From Methylococcales bacterium (GTDB lineage Bacteria > Pseudomonadota > Gammaproteobacteria > Methylococcales > Methylomonadaceae): DNA of 64,000 nucleotides. Both the position numbers and the translations under genes were made by a program. The notes beneath the pieces were generated by a model. It did no database searches. It was not told where the DNA came from and saw only the letters and a program-made list of their open reading frames with translations. This document shows, one piece after another, positions 1 through 8,612 of the stretch (its first letter is position 1; every line of letters starts with the position of its first letter). The stretch covers positions 1-64,000 of the forward strand of contig JAQURG010000007.1 in NCBI GenBank assembly GCA_028715725.1, written 5' to 3'.

Positions 1-603
1 CAAGCGGCAGCACAGTCATTCACCACCGCCTTATGCCGGTTTCCCTGGTTACCCTTGAGCGCCAGGATAGAGTCGGCTTGCTGCTCCAAAATCTTTCGGG
101 CAATGACATGCTGGCAACCCATCGCGTTCAGGGTGACGATGTTTCCTGCCAGGGACAGACTCTCCAGCCGTTCTGGGATGGCGGTAATCTCGTTGGCTTT
201 GCCATCCACCGCCCGTTGCCCAAGGCTTAACCCTTGCTCGGTAGCGAAGGCGCTGACGGAAAGAACGACTTACGGTTTTCCCATCGATCGCGATGACTTC
301 CCGATCCAAAGCCTCGGCATAGCCGGCGACCCCCTGGTAAAAACACTGTTCGAAGTTACGGGGGTTAATCAAGGTGAACACCCGGCGAAAGGTGTCATGC
401 GAGGGAACACCATCGCTTAAATTCAGGAAAGTAGCAAGCCAGTCCTTCTTCATGTCGCCGTAATGGGCAATAGCTGTCCAGGTTTCTGCACCGGCAATGA
501 CGGCGCTGACCGCAATAACCAGGATATCAAGCAGCTTATGCTGAATACGCCCCGGGCGGCGTGGATCTGATAACTCCGAAAAAGATTTTACAATCCCATC
601 CAC
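1..603 (-). pseudogene. Decayed ISAs1-family transposase, cut by window edge
   Basis: The reading from 603 downward gives a typical ISAs1-type N-terminus: SELSDPRRPGRIQHKLLDIL, then VIAVSAVIAGAETW and the catalytic-region block EVIAIDGKTVSRSF. Near 262 the homology jumps to another minus-strand frame, which reads VSAFATEQGLSLGQRAVDGK, NEITAIPE and LALKGNQGNRHKAV down to base 1. Intact relatives have roughly ten or more extra residues at the jump, so a small internal deletion with loss of frame is likely. The C-terminus lies outside the window. I did not find terminal inverted repeats or a target duplication, so the element boundary is unknown. It is almost certainly inactive. Confidence 0.85.
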
Positions 604-713
604 CCTGACTTTTCTCTACTGTTTTAAAAAGTGGAAGATTATCGCTTATAGTCAGGATGATTTTAATGCGTAACCCTTGGTACATCGGCACTAATTTCCA
701 ATATATAGTCAGC

Positions 714-884
714 CTATCTAATAGCGCTTTTGTCATGTTTGCCTTTACCGTGAGTAATGCGAACTCTACCTTCAAAAATATAAAACTGTTCACGAATCCT
801 TTCTATCTTCCAATTCTTACGAATTTCAGGATATATAGGGCGGCTGCGAGTTTCATCTTCGGTTTCACTATTACTTCCTTCCAT
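714..884 (-). pseudogene. Possible remnant of a type I restriction R subunit N-terminus
   Basis: A 56-residue minus-strand reading contains SETEDETRSRPIYPEIRKNW, RIREQFYIFEGRVRI, and ends at TAG. Past the stop the same frame continues ADYILEISADVP to another stop. The order ETR..I.P, REQFYI..GRVR, then ADYIL resembles the N-terminal nuclease domain of HsdR subunits, where a conserved acidic and EAK segment follows. If so, this is a remnant broken after about 70 codons. No HsdM or HsdS is nearby. The match is by eye and the fragment is short, so the family call is tentative; the alternative is an unrelated small hypothetical protein. Confidence 0.35.
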
Positions 885-984
885 CTGCCAGCCTTAAACA
901 CCTTTAAAAATTATTGCCGAATAATACGGGATTACGACTCTATTGTCAGTAGCTGCCCAAGAAGCGTACCGGTAGCAAAGTAAC

Positions 985-1647
985 TTATTGCGCTATCTGC
1001 CCATCCACGATACGAATTTGCCGTTGCGCGCGATCACCTAAAGTCTGATCGTGGGTAATAATCATCAGTGTCACACCTTGGTGGTTAAGACTTTCCAGTA
1101 ACTCGACAATTTCCTTGCCGGATTTACTGTCCAGGTTGCCGGTCGGCTCGTCCGCCAGCAAGATTTCAGGCTGCATGATCATGGCCCGAGCGATGGCGAC
1201 GCGTTGCAGTTGTCCGCCGGAGAGCTGATCAGGCCGGTGGCTGGACCGGTCTTGCAGGTTGACGGAAGCGAGTGCATGCGTGACTCGCAGTTTTCTTTCT
1301 TTAGCCGTTATGCCCGCCAGAATCATCGGCATTTCAATATTTTCTGCGGCTGTTAAACGCGGAATTAAATGAAAAAACTGAAACACAAACCCGATATTTT
1401 CGCGCCGGACTTTGGCAAGTTCATCGTCGCTACGCTGTGTAACGTCCTGATTATTCAATAAATAGCGACCGGATGACGGCTTATCAAGCAGGGCGATGAC
1501 ATTCAACAAGGTTGATTTGCCCGAACCTGACGGGCCCATGACTGAAACATATTCGCCCTTGTTAATAGACAGTGAAATATTATTTAGCGCATGGACAGTT
1601 TGCTCGCCCACCTGGAAATAGCGGTGTATATTTTCGAGCTGGATCAT
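985..1647 (-). CDS. ABC transporter ATP-binding protein, LolD/MacB type
   Basis: A 220-residue ABC ATPase. The Walker A motif GPSGSGKS lies near residues 39-46, the signature [14 protein letters not shown] near 142-155, and Walker [13 protein letters not shown] just after. The pattern is that of the small ATPases that power MacAB, LolCDE and FtsX-type mechanotransmission pumps. It overlaps the upstream adaptor gene by 4 bases, so the two are translationally coupled. In this family an FtsX-like permease normally completes the operon, and none is present: downstream lie only gene remnants. The substrate cannot be deduced; peptide, lipoprotein or macrolide-type cargo are all possible. The ATPase itself looks intact. 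Confidence 0.9.
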   Translation of the reverse strand: MIQLENIHRYFQVGEQTVHALNNISLSINKGEYVSVMGPSGSGKSTLLNVIALLDKPSSGRYLLNNQDVTQRSDDELAKVRRENIGFVFQFFHLIPRLTAAENIEMPMILAGITAKERKLRVTHALASVNLQDRSSHRPDQLSGGQLQRVAIARAMIMQPEILLADEPTGNLDSKSGKEIVELLESLNHQGVTLMIITHDQTLGDRAQRQIRIVDGQIAQ

Positions 1648-2786
1648 TTTCTTTCACGAGCATAAGCGCCTGCAACCACGCCTTCCTGACCTACCGACAG
1701 CACCACCTTATCGTCAGCATTGAGGCCGGATAAGACTTCCACGGTATTCCAGTTGGCAAGCCCTGGCGTGAATATGCGCTCTATCAGCAAACCATCATTT
1801 TGCATCAATAATACGCGGTTGTTTTCCAGGACCGCCTCGGCCGGCACTTTGAGTGCGTTTTGCTTGCCGGCTATCAAGACTTCAATATCGGCGCTATAAC
1901 CAGGCAATAAGTCCTTGATATCATTCGGGTCAGTCAATTTAACCTCCACCTCAACGGTGCGCGCTTGTTTTTCTTTTTCCTGCACATAGGGGGCTATGCG
2001 GCTTACCGTTCCCGAGCAGCGTTTTTCGGTGAAGGCGTCCAGCGACACACAGGCGGACATGCCCGTCCGTATTCGCGGCGCATCCACTTCATCAATCGGC
2101 GCAGAGACATATAAACAGCTGACATCCAGCAAATCAATGGCTGGCAAAGTGGCGATGCCGGGAGGCGAAGGAGTGACATACTCTCCGAGTTCGACATTGA
2201 TTTCTGCAACGCGTCCGTCAAAAGGCGCCAGCACAAGCGTGCGTTCAACAGCCACCCGAGCGGCATCAAGGTTGGCCTCGCTCACAGCAACGGTCTTTCG
2301 CGATGCCTTGCAGGACGCCCGCTTGGCTTTTGCATCGGTAGCCTTTGCATCAAGCGCTTCTTCAGAAACGATATCGTATTTTTTCTGGAGATAAGCGCGA
2401 CGGGCATCGCGTTCCGCTACCGCCGCAAGCTGACAGACCTGCTCGGCGGTCGCCTGATTAGCTTTGACCTGAAACTCCTGTAATTTTACCTGCGCTTTCA
2501 TGTCCTTGTTCCAGACTTCCATCAGTAATTGATTTTGCCTGACACCATCGCCTTCCCTGACATGAAGTTTCTCAACCTGCCCGCCTGCCGCCGGAGCGAC
2601 ATAAGCCCGCCGGCATGCTTTAACAGTACCTACGCGGGTATTGGAAACCGTCTCCGTTACCTCTCCCTTTTCAATGCGGACTACTTCAACATCAATAAAC
2701 TTAGGTTCTTTACTTAAGAAGAAAATTACAGCAACCGCTGTCAGGCACAGAATGACGATTAGTTTTTTACTACCAGTTAAATTCAT
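1644..2786 (-). CDS. Periplasmic adaptor (membrane fusion) protein, MacA/HlyD family
   Basis: A 380-residue protein with an N-terminal membrane anchor (residues about 8-25, LIVILCLTAVAVIFFLS). It then has the usual adaptor order: a lipoyl-like half (VAPAAGGQVEKLHVREGDGV), a coiled-coil hairpin rich in Ala, Lys and Gln, the second lipoyl half (LAPFDGRVAEINVELGEYV), and a beta-barrel and membrane-proximal region ending near PAEAVLENNRVLLMQNDG. Such adaptors link an inner-membrane pump to an outer-membrane channel. It is coupled to the ATPase gene by a 4-base overlap. Neither the permease nor a TolC-like channel is in the window. Several Cys residues in the hairpin region are a little unusual for the family. 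Confidence 0.88.
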   Translation of the reverse strand: MNLTGSKKLIVILCLTAVAVIFFLSKEPKFIDVEVVRIEKGEVTETVSNTRVGTVKACRRAYVAPAAGGQVEKLHVREGDGVRQNQLLMEVWNKDMKAQVKLQEFQVKANQATAEQVCQLAAVAERDARRAYLQKKYDIVSEEALDAKATDAKAKRASCKASRKTVAVSEANLDAARVAVERTLVLAPFDGRVAEINVELGEYVTPSPPGIATLPAIDLLDVSCLYVSAPIDEVDAPRIRTGMSACVSLDAFTEKRCSGTVSRIAPYVQEKEKQARTVEVEVKLTDPNDIKDLLPGYSADIEVLIAGKQNALKVPAEAVLENNRVLLMQNDGLLIERIFTPGLANWNTVEVLSGLNADDKVVLSVGQEGVVAGAYARERK

Positions 2787-3239
2787 AATATTTATAAAGG
2801 TATGTTCTTTACCGGAATGTCAGGGTAGATTAAACGCTTAAGCTCAGTGATGCCATACCGCAAATAACCTGCATTTTTTGCAAGGTAACGTATGGTTTTT
2901 GATGGTTGAGTTTTTTCAAGGCAATCAGTTAAGCTCTCTTTTCAAATGCCCGGATTTATTAATCAACCATTTTGAATATTAACTGGAGTTGATCGCGATT
3001 GTAACCGATTAGCCGATCAGTTGCTAAAAGTTGACTCCCGGTTGGATTTGTTTCTGCCGGTCGATTTACAAGGTAAGCCATCAAGCCAATTCTTTGCGCA
3101 TTTTATTGGCTGGCCTGAACGATAACCTCGATGCGGATAGCCATTAGAAAAGTGTTTTTACATTGCATATTGCAAATACATCGCTTTGAATAATAAGTTA
3201 TAATTTGCGGTTTGTTAGTAAATACAGTCAATCAAAAGC
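2787..3239. other. Intergenic region upstream of prfC and the adaptor gene
   Basis: 453 bases between two divergent genes. I see no convincing protein remnant or stable hairpin. A TATAAT box at 3199-3204 lies 36 bases before the prfC start and is a plausible -10 element, but no good -35 sits at the right distance. The AT-rich stretch near 2787-2800 could drive the adaptor/ATPase pair. Confidence 0.4.
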
Positions 3240-4820
3240 ATGTCAGAAAACCATTCAGAACTGCAACGGCGGCGCACCTTCGCTATCATCTCACATCCTG
3301 ACGCCGGTAAAACCACGATTACCGAAAAGCTCTTGCTGTTCGGCGGCGCCATTCAGCTTGCAGGTTCGGTAAAAGGGCGCAAGGCAGCGCGTCATGCGAC
3401 CTCTGACTGGATGGAGATGGAAAAGGAGCGGGGAATTTCGGTAACCACCTCGGTCATGCAGTTCGAGCATAAAGACTGCATTATCAACCTGCTTGATACT
3501 CCCGGTCATGAAGACTTTTCCGAAGATACTTACCGCACTTTGACAGCGGTGGATTCGGCATTGATGGTGATAGACGTTGCCAAAGGCGTCGAAGAGCGAA
3601 CCATTAACCTGATGGAAGTCTGCCGGCTGCGCACTACGCCGATTCTTACCTTCATTAATAAACTGGACAGGGAAGGGCGCGAACCGATCGAATTAATGGA
3701 TGAAGTCGAGAATGTGTTAAAAATCAAATGCGCGCCGATGACCTGGCCTATTGGCATGGGCAAGCGTTTTAAAGGCGTTTATCACCTTTATAAGGATGAG
3801 ATTCATTTGTTCAGCGCTCAACATGGCGGCAGAATTGCCGAAGCCGAAGTGATTAAAGGCTTAAATAATCCCAAGCTGGATGAATTGCTTAAATATCAGG
3901 CCGAAGAATTGCGCGATGAAATTGATCTGGTGAAAGGCGCGAGTCATGAATTTGATCTTGAAGACTATCTGGCGGGTAATTTAACGCCGGTGTTCTTCGG
4001 CTCGGCCATTAACAATTTCGGGATTCTTGAATTACTCGATGCCTTTGCCGAATATGCGCCGTGGCCAAGACCAAGGCAATCGGAACAGCGTGAGGTTGCG
4101 CCCGAAGAAGACAAGTTTACCGGCTTTGTATTTAAAGTGCAGGCCAATATGGACCCGTCTCATAGAGACCGGGTTGCATTTTTAAGAGTATGTTCGGGTA
4201 AATTCGATAAAGGCATGAAGATTCATCATGTCCGTATCGGCAAAAGTATCCAGGTCGCCAACGCCATTACTTTCCAGGCCGATACCCGTAAAAGCGTCGA
4301 AGAGGCTTATCCCGGCGATATTATCGGTTTGCATAATCACGGCACCATTCAGGTAGGCGATACTTTTACTCAGGGTGAAACCCTTAAATATGGCGGCATT
4401 CCCTATTTTGCTCCGGAATTATTCCGACGTGTGGTGTTAAAAGATCCATTGCGAGCCAAAGCCCTGCAAAAAGGTCTGGTGCAATTAACCGAAGAAGGTG
4501 CGACACAGTTATTCAAGCCCTTGAAGAATAATGACCTGATTTTGGGGGCAGTCGGCATTTTGCAGTTTGATGTGACTGCCTTCCGGCTTAAAAGCGAATA
4601 TAACGTTGAGTGTGTTTATGATGCCGTGCCGATCTCAACCGTGCGCTGGGTAAACTCGGACAAACCTGCAAAACTCGAAGAATTCAGGAAGAAAGCCTTT
4701 GATAATCTTGCTGAAGATGGCGGCGGCTATCTGGTTTATCTGGCCAATAGCCGGGTGAACCTGCAATTGACCGAAGAACGTTGGCCGGATATTAAATTCA
4801 GTGCAACAAGAGAGTTATAG
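3240..4820 (+). CDS. prfC: Peptide chain release factor 3
   Basis: A 526-residue translational GTPase. RF3 removes RF1 or RF2 from the ribosome after peptide release, using GTP. The G domain motifs are in order: SHPDAGKTT (G1, residues 18-26), the [10 protein letters not shown] switch I region, DTPGHEDF (G3) and NKLDREG (G4). FGSAINNFG follows, then the beta-barrel domain II and the RF3 C-terminal domain ([20 protein letters not shown]). Length matches the family (about 525-530). The ATG start has only a weak ribosome-binding site. It is followed after 30 bases by a TPR protein gene on the same strand, with no visible terminator between, so cotranscription is possible. Confidence 0.97.
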   Translation: MSENHSELQRRRTFAIISHPDAGKTTITEKLLLFGGAIQLAGSVKGRKAARHATSDWMEMEKERGISVTTSVMQFEHKDCIINLLDTPGHEDFSEDTYRTLTAVDSALMVIDVAKGVEERTINLMEVCRLRTTPILTFINKLDREGREPIELMDEVENVLKIKCAPMTWPIGMGKRFKGVYHLYKDEIHLFSAQHGGRIAEAEVIKGLNNPKLDELLKYQAEELRDEIDLVKGASHEFDLEDYLAGNLTPVFFGSAINNFGILELLDAFAEYAPWPRPRQSEQREVAPEEDKFTGFVFKVQANMDPSHRDRVAFLRVCSGKFDKGMKIHHVRIGKSIQVANAITFQADTRKSVEEAYPGDIIGLHNHGTIQVGDTFTQGETLKYGGIPYFAPELFRRVVLKDPLRAKALQKGLVQLTEEGATQLFKPLKNNDLILGAVGILQFDVTAFRLKSEYNVECVYDAVPISTVRWVNSDKPAKLEEFRKKAFDNLAEDGGGYLVYLANSRVNLQLTEERWPDIKFSATREL

Positions 4821-4850
4821 AAAAGGTTAGAGAAAGAGCGAGGTAGGGCG

Positions 4851-6050
4851 TTGGCGCAGTTTCAAAAAGATGGCGCGGCATCGAAATGGGCAATTCACTC
4901 AATGATAACCGTCATAATGCTCGTTTTCTTACCTCTGCTTTGGGCGGCTCCCTTTGTTCCGGATGACGATGAACAGGTGCTTGAGCGTCTGCCACTGTCT
5001 GTCAATTCGGCCAGCCGCGAGCTGCGCGCCTTGCGAAATGCGCTTAATGCCAATCCCCGACAGCTTGATCTTGCGGTAAAGCTGGCGCAACGCTACGTTG
5101 CTCTTGGCAAAACCGAAGCCGATCCACGTTATTACGGCTATGCGCAAGGGATCTTGACGCCTTGGTGGAGCGCGCCTGAACCGCCGCCAGAGGTATTACT
5201 GCTGCGTGCGTTGATTCTGCAAAACCGCCATGATTTTGATGGCGCTTTAAAGGATTTGACAGAACTATTGCGGCGGCAGCCGAATAATGCTCAGGCCTGG
5301 CTTGCACAGGCCATCATTTTGCAGGTGCGCGCCCGCTATGAAGAGGCGCAGCGTAGCTGTTTGCCATTACTGGAACTGGAGAGCGCATTGGCTGCCAGTA
5401 CGTGTCTTGGAAATATCGGCAGCTTGACGGGACATGCCGCCAAAAGTTACGAGTTTTTACGCGATGCGCTGCAACAGGCACAGGAAGTTTCAACCGATCA
5501 GCGTCTATGGAGTTTGACCGTATTAGCTGAAATTGCAGCCGGAATGGGTAAGAATGATGAGGCTGACCAGTATTTTAATGACGCGCTTAAGGTGCGCGCT
5601 GAGGATGTCTATTTACTTGGCGCTTATGCAGACTTTTTACTGGATCAAAAGCGTCCTCTCGAAGTTGTCGCACTGCTGGCCGATAAAACCCGCATCGACA
5701 GTTTATTATTACGCGTAGCCTTGGCTAAACAGCAGCTTGGCTCCGATGATTTGCCGGATATGATTGCCCGGTTAAAGGCACGCTTTGAGGCAAGCCGACT
5801 GCGCGGAGAGAACCTGCATCAGGGCGATGAAGCCCGCTTTGCGTTATTTCTGCTAAAACAGACGCAACAAGCATTGCGCCTGGCTCAGTTAAACTGGATG
5901 TCGCAACGCGAACCTAAGGATGCGCGCATATTGCTGGAGTCCGCAATTGCGGCGGATGATCCTGCGGCAGCGCAGCCCGTTATTGAACTGTTGAATGACA
6001 CCGGGATGGAGCATGTGCAGCTACGGCGACTGCTGCGCGGCTTGAGATAA
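4851..6050 (+). CDS. TPR-repeat protein, secreted or membrane-anchored, resembling CcmI C-terminal region
   Basis: A 399-residue protein. An N-terminal hydrophobic stretch (residues 18-33, MITVIMLVFLPLLWAA) looks like a signal peptide or anchor. The rest is alpha-helical with tetratricopeptide character: LALRNALNANPRQLDLAVKL-like helices, DFDGALKDLTELLRRQPNNA, and NDEADQYFNDALKVRAEDVY. It resembles periplasmic TPR domains in general; a specific function is not visible. The start used is TTG at 4851, preceded by a good GAGGTAGG site. An ATG at 4902, directly before the hydrophobic segment, is an alternative. It follows prfC closely and ends at a hairpin shared with the convergent gene. Confidence 0.75.
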   Translation: MAQFQKDGAASKWAIHSMITVIMLVFLPLLWAAPFVPDDDEQVLERLPLSVNSASRELRALRNALNANPRQLDLAVKLAQRYVALGKTEADPRYYGYAQGILTPWWSAPEPPPEVLLLRALILQNRHDFDGALKDLTELLRRQPNNAQAWLAQAIILQVRARYEEAQRSCLPLLELESALAASTCLGNIGSLTGHAAKSYEFLRDALQQAQEVSTDQRLWSLTVLAEIAAGMGKNDEADQYFNDALKVRAEDVYLLGAYADFLLDQKRPLEVVALLADKTRIDSLLLRVALAKQQLGSDDLPDMIARLKARFEASRLRGENLHQGDEARFALFLLKQTQQALRLAQLNWMSQREPKDARILLESAIAADDPAAAQPVIELLNDTGMEHVQLRRLLRGLR

Positions 6051-6051
6051 A

Positions 6052-6085
6052 ACCGGGACACCATTCAAGGCATCCCGGTATCTTT
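6052..6085. terminator. Hairpin between convergent genes
   Basis: Inverted repeat ACCGGGA (6052-6058) and TCCCGGT (6073-6079) with a 14-base loop, lying between two convergent stops. A short T-rich stretch follows on the plus strand (ATCTTT), so it could end transcripts from both sides, though the T tract is weak. Confidence 0.6.
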
Positions 6086-6093
6086 AGGCTATA

Positions 6094-7227
6094 TCAGGTT
6101 TCGGCATGTGAATGATGATGGCATGCGCATTTACGCCGCCACCAGACAATCAAGCCAATAATCAGCGCCAGCAGAATGATGCCCGGAATAACGACATATT
6201 TCATGATATACGGCCAGCATGGGGGTGTCGGATTTTGCGGCCTTGCCGGCCAAGGCTCTGCAAGGTAAGGGAATATGGTCAGTAACGGCTTATCGTTAAC
6301 GGTTGCGCGCGGCCATTGTTTGGAATCAATAAAAGCATTTTCCTGTAACGGGCAATCTCCCTGGTTACAGGTCAATAAAGCAACGTCATCGGCCAGCCGC
6401 CGCCCATTGGGGAATCCGGGTTTAAGTTGATTGGTATAAACCATGACATCGGACACATAATCATAATGTCTGATTAAAAGCCCGCTCAACTGGTTCAAAT
6501 TGGCCAGAGGAGGCAAGCAGGCCTGTAGAAATTTCTGAATTTTATCGGCGGATTCGGCTGCCTTTTTAATTGCAGAGACATGCTCACTGGGGGGAAGCGT
6601 GTTCAATATTTCAAAACGGCCCAATTGCGTACGGTTAGACCGGCCCACATGGTCGAACTGCTTGCCGTCTTCAATACGCCTGGATGTCGCCCAGAGCAGC
6701 CAGTTTTGCTGGTTTTCAGAAAAGGATGATTTTGGAATGCTCAGCACCATGGTAATGACGTTGACATTGAAAAAACGCGGAAAGATGAAAGGATCGTCGC
6801 GAACCCCTGTATAAAGTTTGATATTTTCGGGATTCTTCAAACCTTTGAAAGTTTTTTCCATGACACTAACATCATTGTTAAGGCGGATCTTTATACTGAT
6901 GTCGGGCAAAATACCGTCAGGGTTAACGATGGTTCCGCCATAACGCGCAAGATCCTGGGCATTGTTAAAAGCCACCTTGCTGTGGGTGTCCATATTGATG
7001 GTGAATTCAAACGGGTCGAGAATATAAGGCGGCGCTTCTGTTAAAGAGCGTCTAACGTCCAGGATAGCAATCAACTGATCGCCTTCCGGAAAAAAGAAAA
7101 GTCCTGTTAAATTGGCAGCCTGTTCATCCGGGCCGATCTTGAACGGGTCCGCATGATCTGAGGCATGACCGGTGAATGGGAAAAAAAGCAGTGAGAAGAC
7201 AAATAACAAAATACATACGTTTCGCAT
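6094..7227 (-). CDS. DUF4331-like protein with signal peptide and C-terminal membrane anchor
   Basis: A 377-residue protein. A signal peptide (MRNVCILLFVFSLLFFPF, cleavage near HAS) is followed by SDHADPF and a beta-rich body typical of DUF4331, whose members begin with an Asp/His-rich motif (S.H.DAP). It has FTINMDTHS-like and VITMVLSIPKSSF segments in the expected places. Near the C-terminus (residues about 343-365) is a transmembrane segment, VVIPGIILLALIIGLIVWW, followed by a tail rich in basic residues, Cys and His (RRKCACHHHSHAET). The tail could bind metal; that is inference. No partner gene is obvious and the family's function is unknown. It is probably a single-gene unit. Confidence 0.7.
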   Translation of the reverse strand: MRNVCILLFVFSLLFFPFTGHASDHADPFKIGPDEQAANLTGLFFFPEGDQLIAILDVRRSLTEAPPYILDPFEFTINMDTHSKVAFNNAQDLARYGGTIVNPDGILPDISIKIRLNNDVSVMEKTFKGLKNPENIKLYTGVRDDPFIFPRFFNVNVITMVLSIPKSSFSENQQNWLLWATSRRIEDGKQFDHVGRSNRTQLGRFEILNTLPPSEHVSAIKKAAESADKIQKFLQACLPPLANLNQLSGLLIRHYDYVSDVMVYTNQLKPGFPNGRRLADDVALLTCNQGDCPLQENAFIDSKQWPRATVNDKPLLTIFPYLAEPWPARPQNPTPPCWPYIMKYVVIPGIILLALIIGLIVWWRRKCACHHHSHAET

Positions 7228-7463
7228 AATACAAACCTCAATTTATAAGTTTGCTTTATAGGGCGGCAAGCAGTTGTAGACTATATTTTTAAATCGGAAA
7301 TGCTATTCGTACAGGCAATGCGGCGGAATCTTATCAGCCTTATCTTCATGTTATACCTGTCTATATACTGGCACAAGTTTTCAATAAGTTACTTTAAATA
7401 AATGGCAATTTTTTTAAATAATTTAAAGGCCGTAAAAGTGCTTATTGCCGGCTGCTGAATAAC
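7228..7463. other. Intergenic region
   Basis: AT-rich sequence downstream of queG and upstream of the DUF4331-like gene. It should contain the promoter of the latter. I see no distinct terminator hairpin for queG and no small gene. Confidence 0.3.
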
Positions 7464-8540
7464 TCATGAAGCTGTTTTTTCAAGTTGCCGGTCCAATGCC
7501 CACCGCACATGCTCTCTCACCAAGGCGGAATGATGATTCAGCATGAGCTTCAAGGCCTCGATAATAGACGATGCAGGAGCGGCGTTACCTAAAGCTACGG
7601 CGATATTTCTCAGCCAGCGCTCATGGCCGATGCGGCGTATTGCAGAACCTTCAGTTTTAGTTAAAAACTCGGCTTCGCTCCAGGCGAAAACATCCAGTAA
7701 TTGCCGGGTATTAAGCTGATGACGCGGACTAAAATCCTTCTCTCCGGTCATTTTTGCAAACCGGTTCCACGGACAAATAATCTGGCAGTCATCACAGCCG
7801 TAAATACGGTTGCCCAGCAGCGGCCTTAAGTCTTCAGGAATCGAGCCATGCAATTCAATGGTCAGATAAGAAACACAGCGCCGTGCGTCAACCTGATAAG
7901 GCGCGACAATCGCCTGAGTCGGGCAGATTTTCAGGCAGGCGCTGCACGCGCCGCAATGCGCTGTGGCCTTAATATCCTGAGGCAGGGGTAAATCAGTAAA
8001 AATTTCACCCAGAAAAAACCATGATCCTGCTTTGCGGTTGATTAAGTTGGAATGTTTGCCGATCCAGCCTAAACCCGCTTTTTCAGCCAGCGCTTTTTCC
8101 AAAACCGGAGCGCTATCGACAAAAGCGCGATAACCGAACGGGCCTGTTTTTTGTTGAATTTTATCGGCCAGTTTTTGTAAGCGGTTGCGCAGCATTTTGT
8201 GATAATCGCGGCCCAAGGCATAGCGCGAAACATAAGCCAAAGAAGGATCGGCCAGGGACTGACTCATGGCGTCGGCCGATTCCGGCAGATAATCCATCCG
8301 TACCGATATGACACTTTTTGTTCCCTCCTGCAATAAAGCCGGGCGACTGCGTTTGGCGCCGTGGCGCTGCATATAGTCCATTTCGCCGTGGAAGCTTTTG
8401 TTCAGCCAGTTATGCAAATGAGTTTCCGCTTCAGATAAATCGGTGTCACTGATGCCCACCTGCTGAAAACCCAGTTCCTGCCCCCATTGTTTGATTTGCA
8501 AGGCAAGGTCTGCCATTTCCAGAGTGCTGATCGATTTCAT
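7464..8540 (-). CDS. queG: Epoxyqueuosine reductase
   Basis: A 358-residue enzyme for the last step of queuosine synthesis in tRNA: reduction of epoxyqueuosine to queuosine, using cobalamin and two [4Fe-4S] clusters. The ferredoxin-like cysteine motifs are visible as CGACSACLKICP and CDDCQIICPWN. Upstream are the conserved LPLPQDIK region and a catalytic-domain segment AFVDSAPVLEKALAEKAGLG, which includes the Asp used as proton donor in the family. The C-terminus has a HEAT-like segment (HHSALVREHVRWAL). A queD gene and a B12 uptake operon occur elsewhere in this window, so cofactor and pathway fit together. It lies downstream of comM on the same strand. Confidence 0.97.
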   Translation of the reverse strand: MKSISTLEMADLALQIKQWGQELGFQQVGISDTDLSEAETHLHNWLNKSFHGEMDYMQRHGAKRSRPALLQEGTKSVISVRMDYLPESADAMSQSLADPSLAYVSRYALGRDYHKMLRNRLQKLADKIQQKTGPFGYRAFVDSAPVLEKALAEKAGLGWIGKHSNLINRKAGSWFFLGEIFTDLPLPQDIKATAHCGACSACLKICPTQAIVAPYQVDARRCVSYLTIELHGSIPEDLRPLLGNRIYGCDDCQIICPWNRFAKMTGEKDFSPRHQLNTRQLLDVFAWSEAEFLTKTEGSAIRRIGHERWLRNIAVALGNAAPASSIIEALKLMLNHHSALVREHVRWALDRQLEKTAS

Positions 8541-8612
8541 GGCCGATAAGTTAAGCTGTAAAAGTCAGAAAGAATAAAAGAACGGTATTGGGTCCGGAAC
8601 AGCTATGCAACA

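Noticed and set aside
657-983. 108-residue plus-strand reading
   Set aside because: Overlaps the HsdR-like minus-strand remnant, has a poor start context and no recognisable features.
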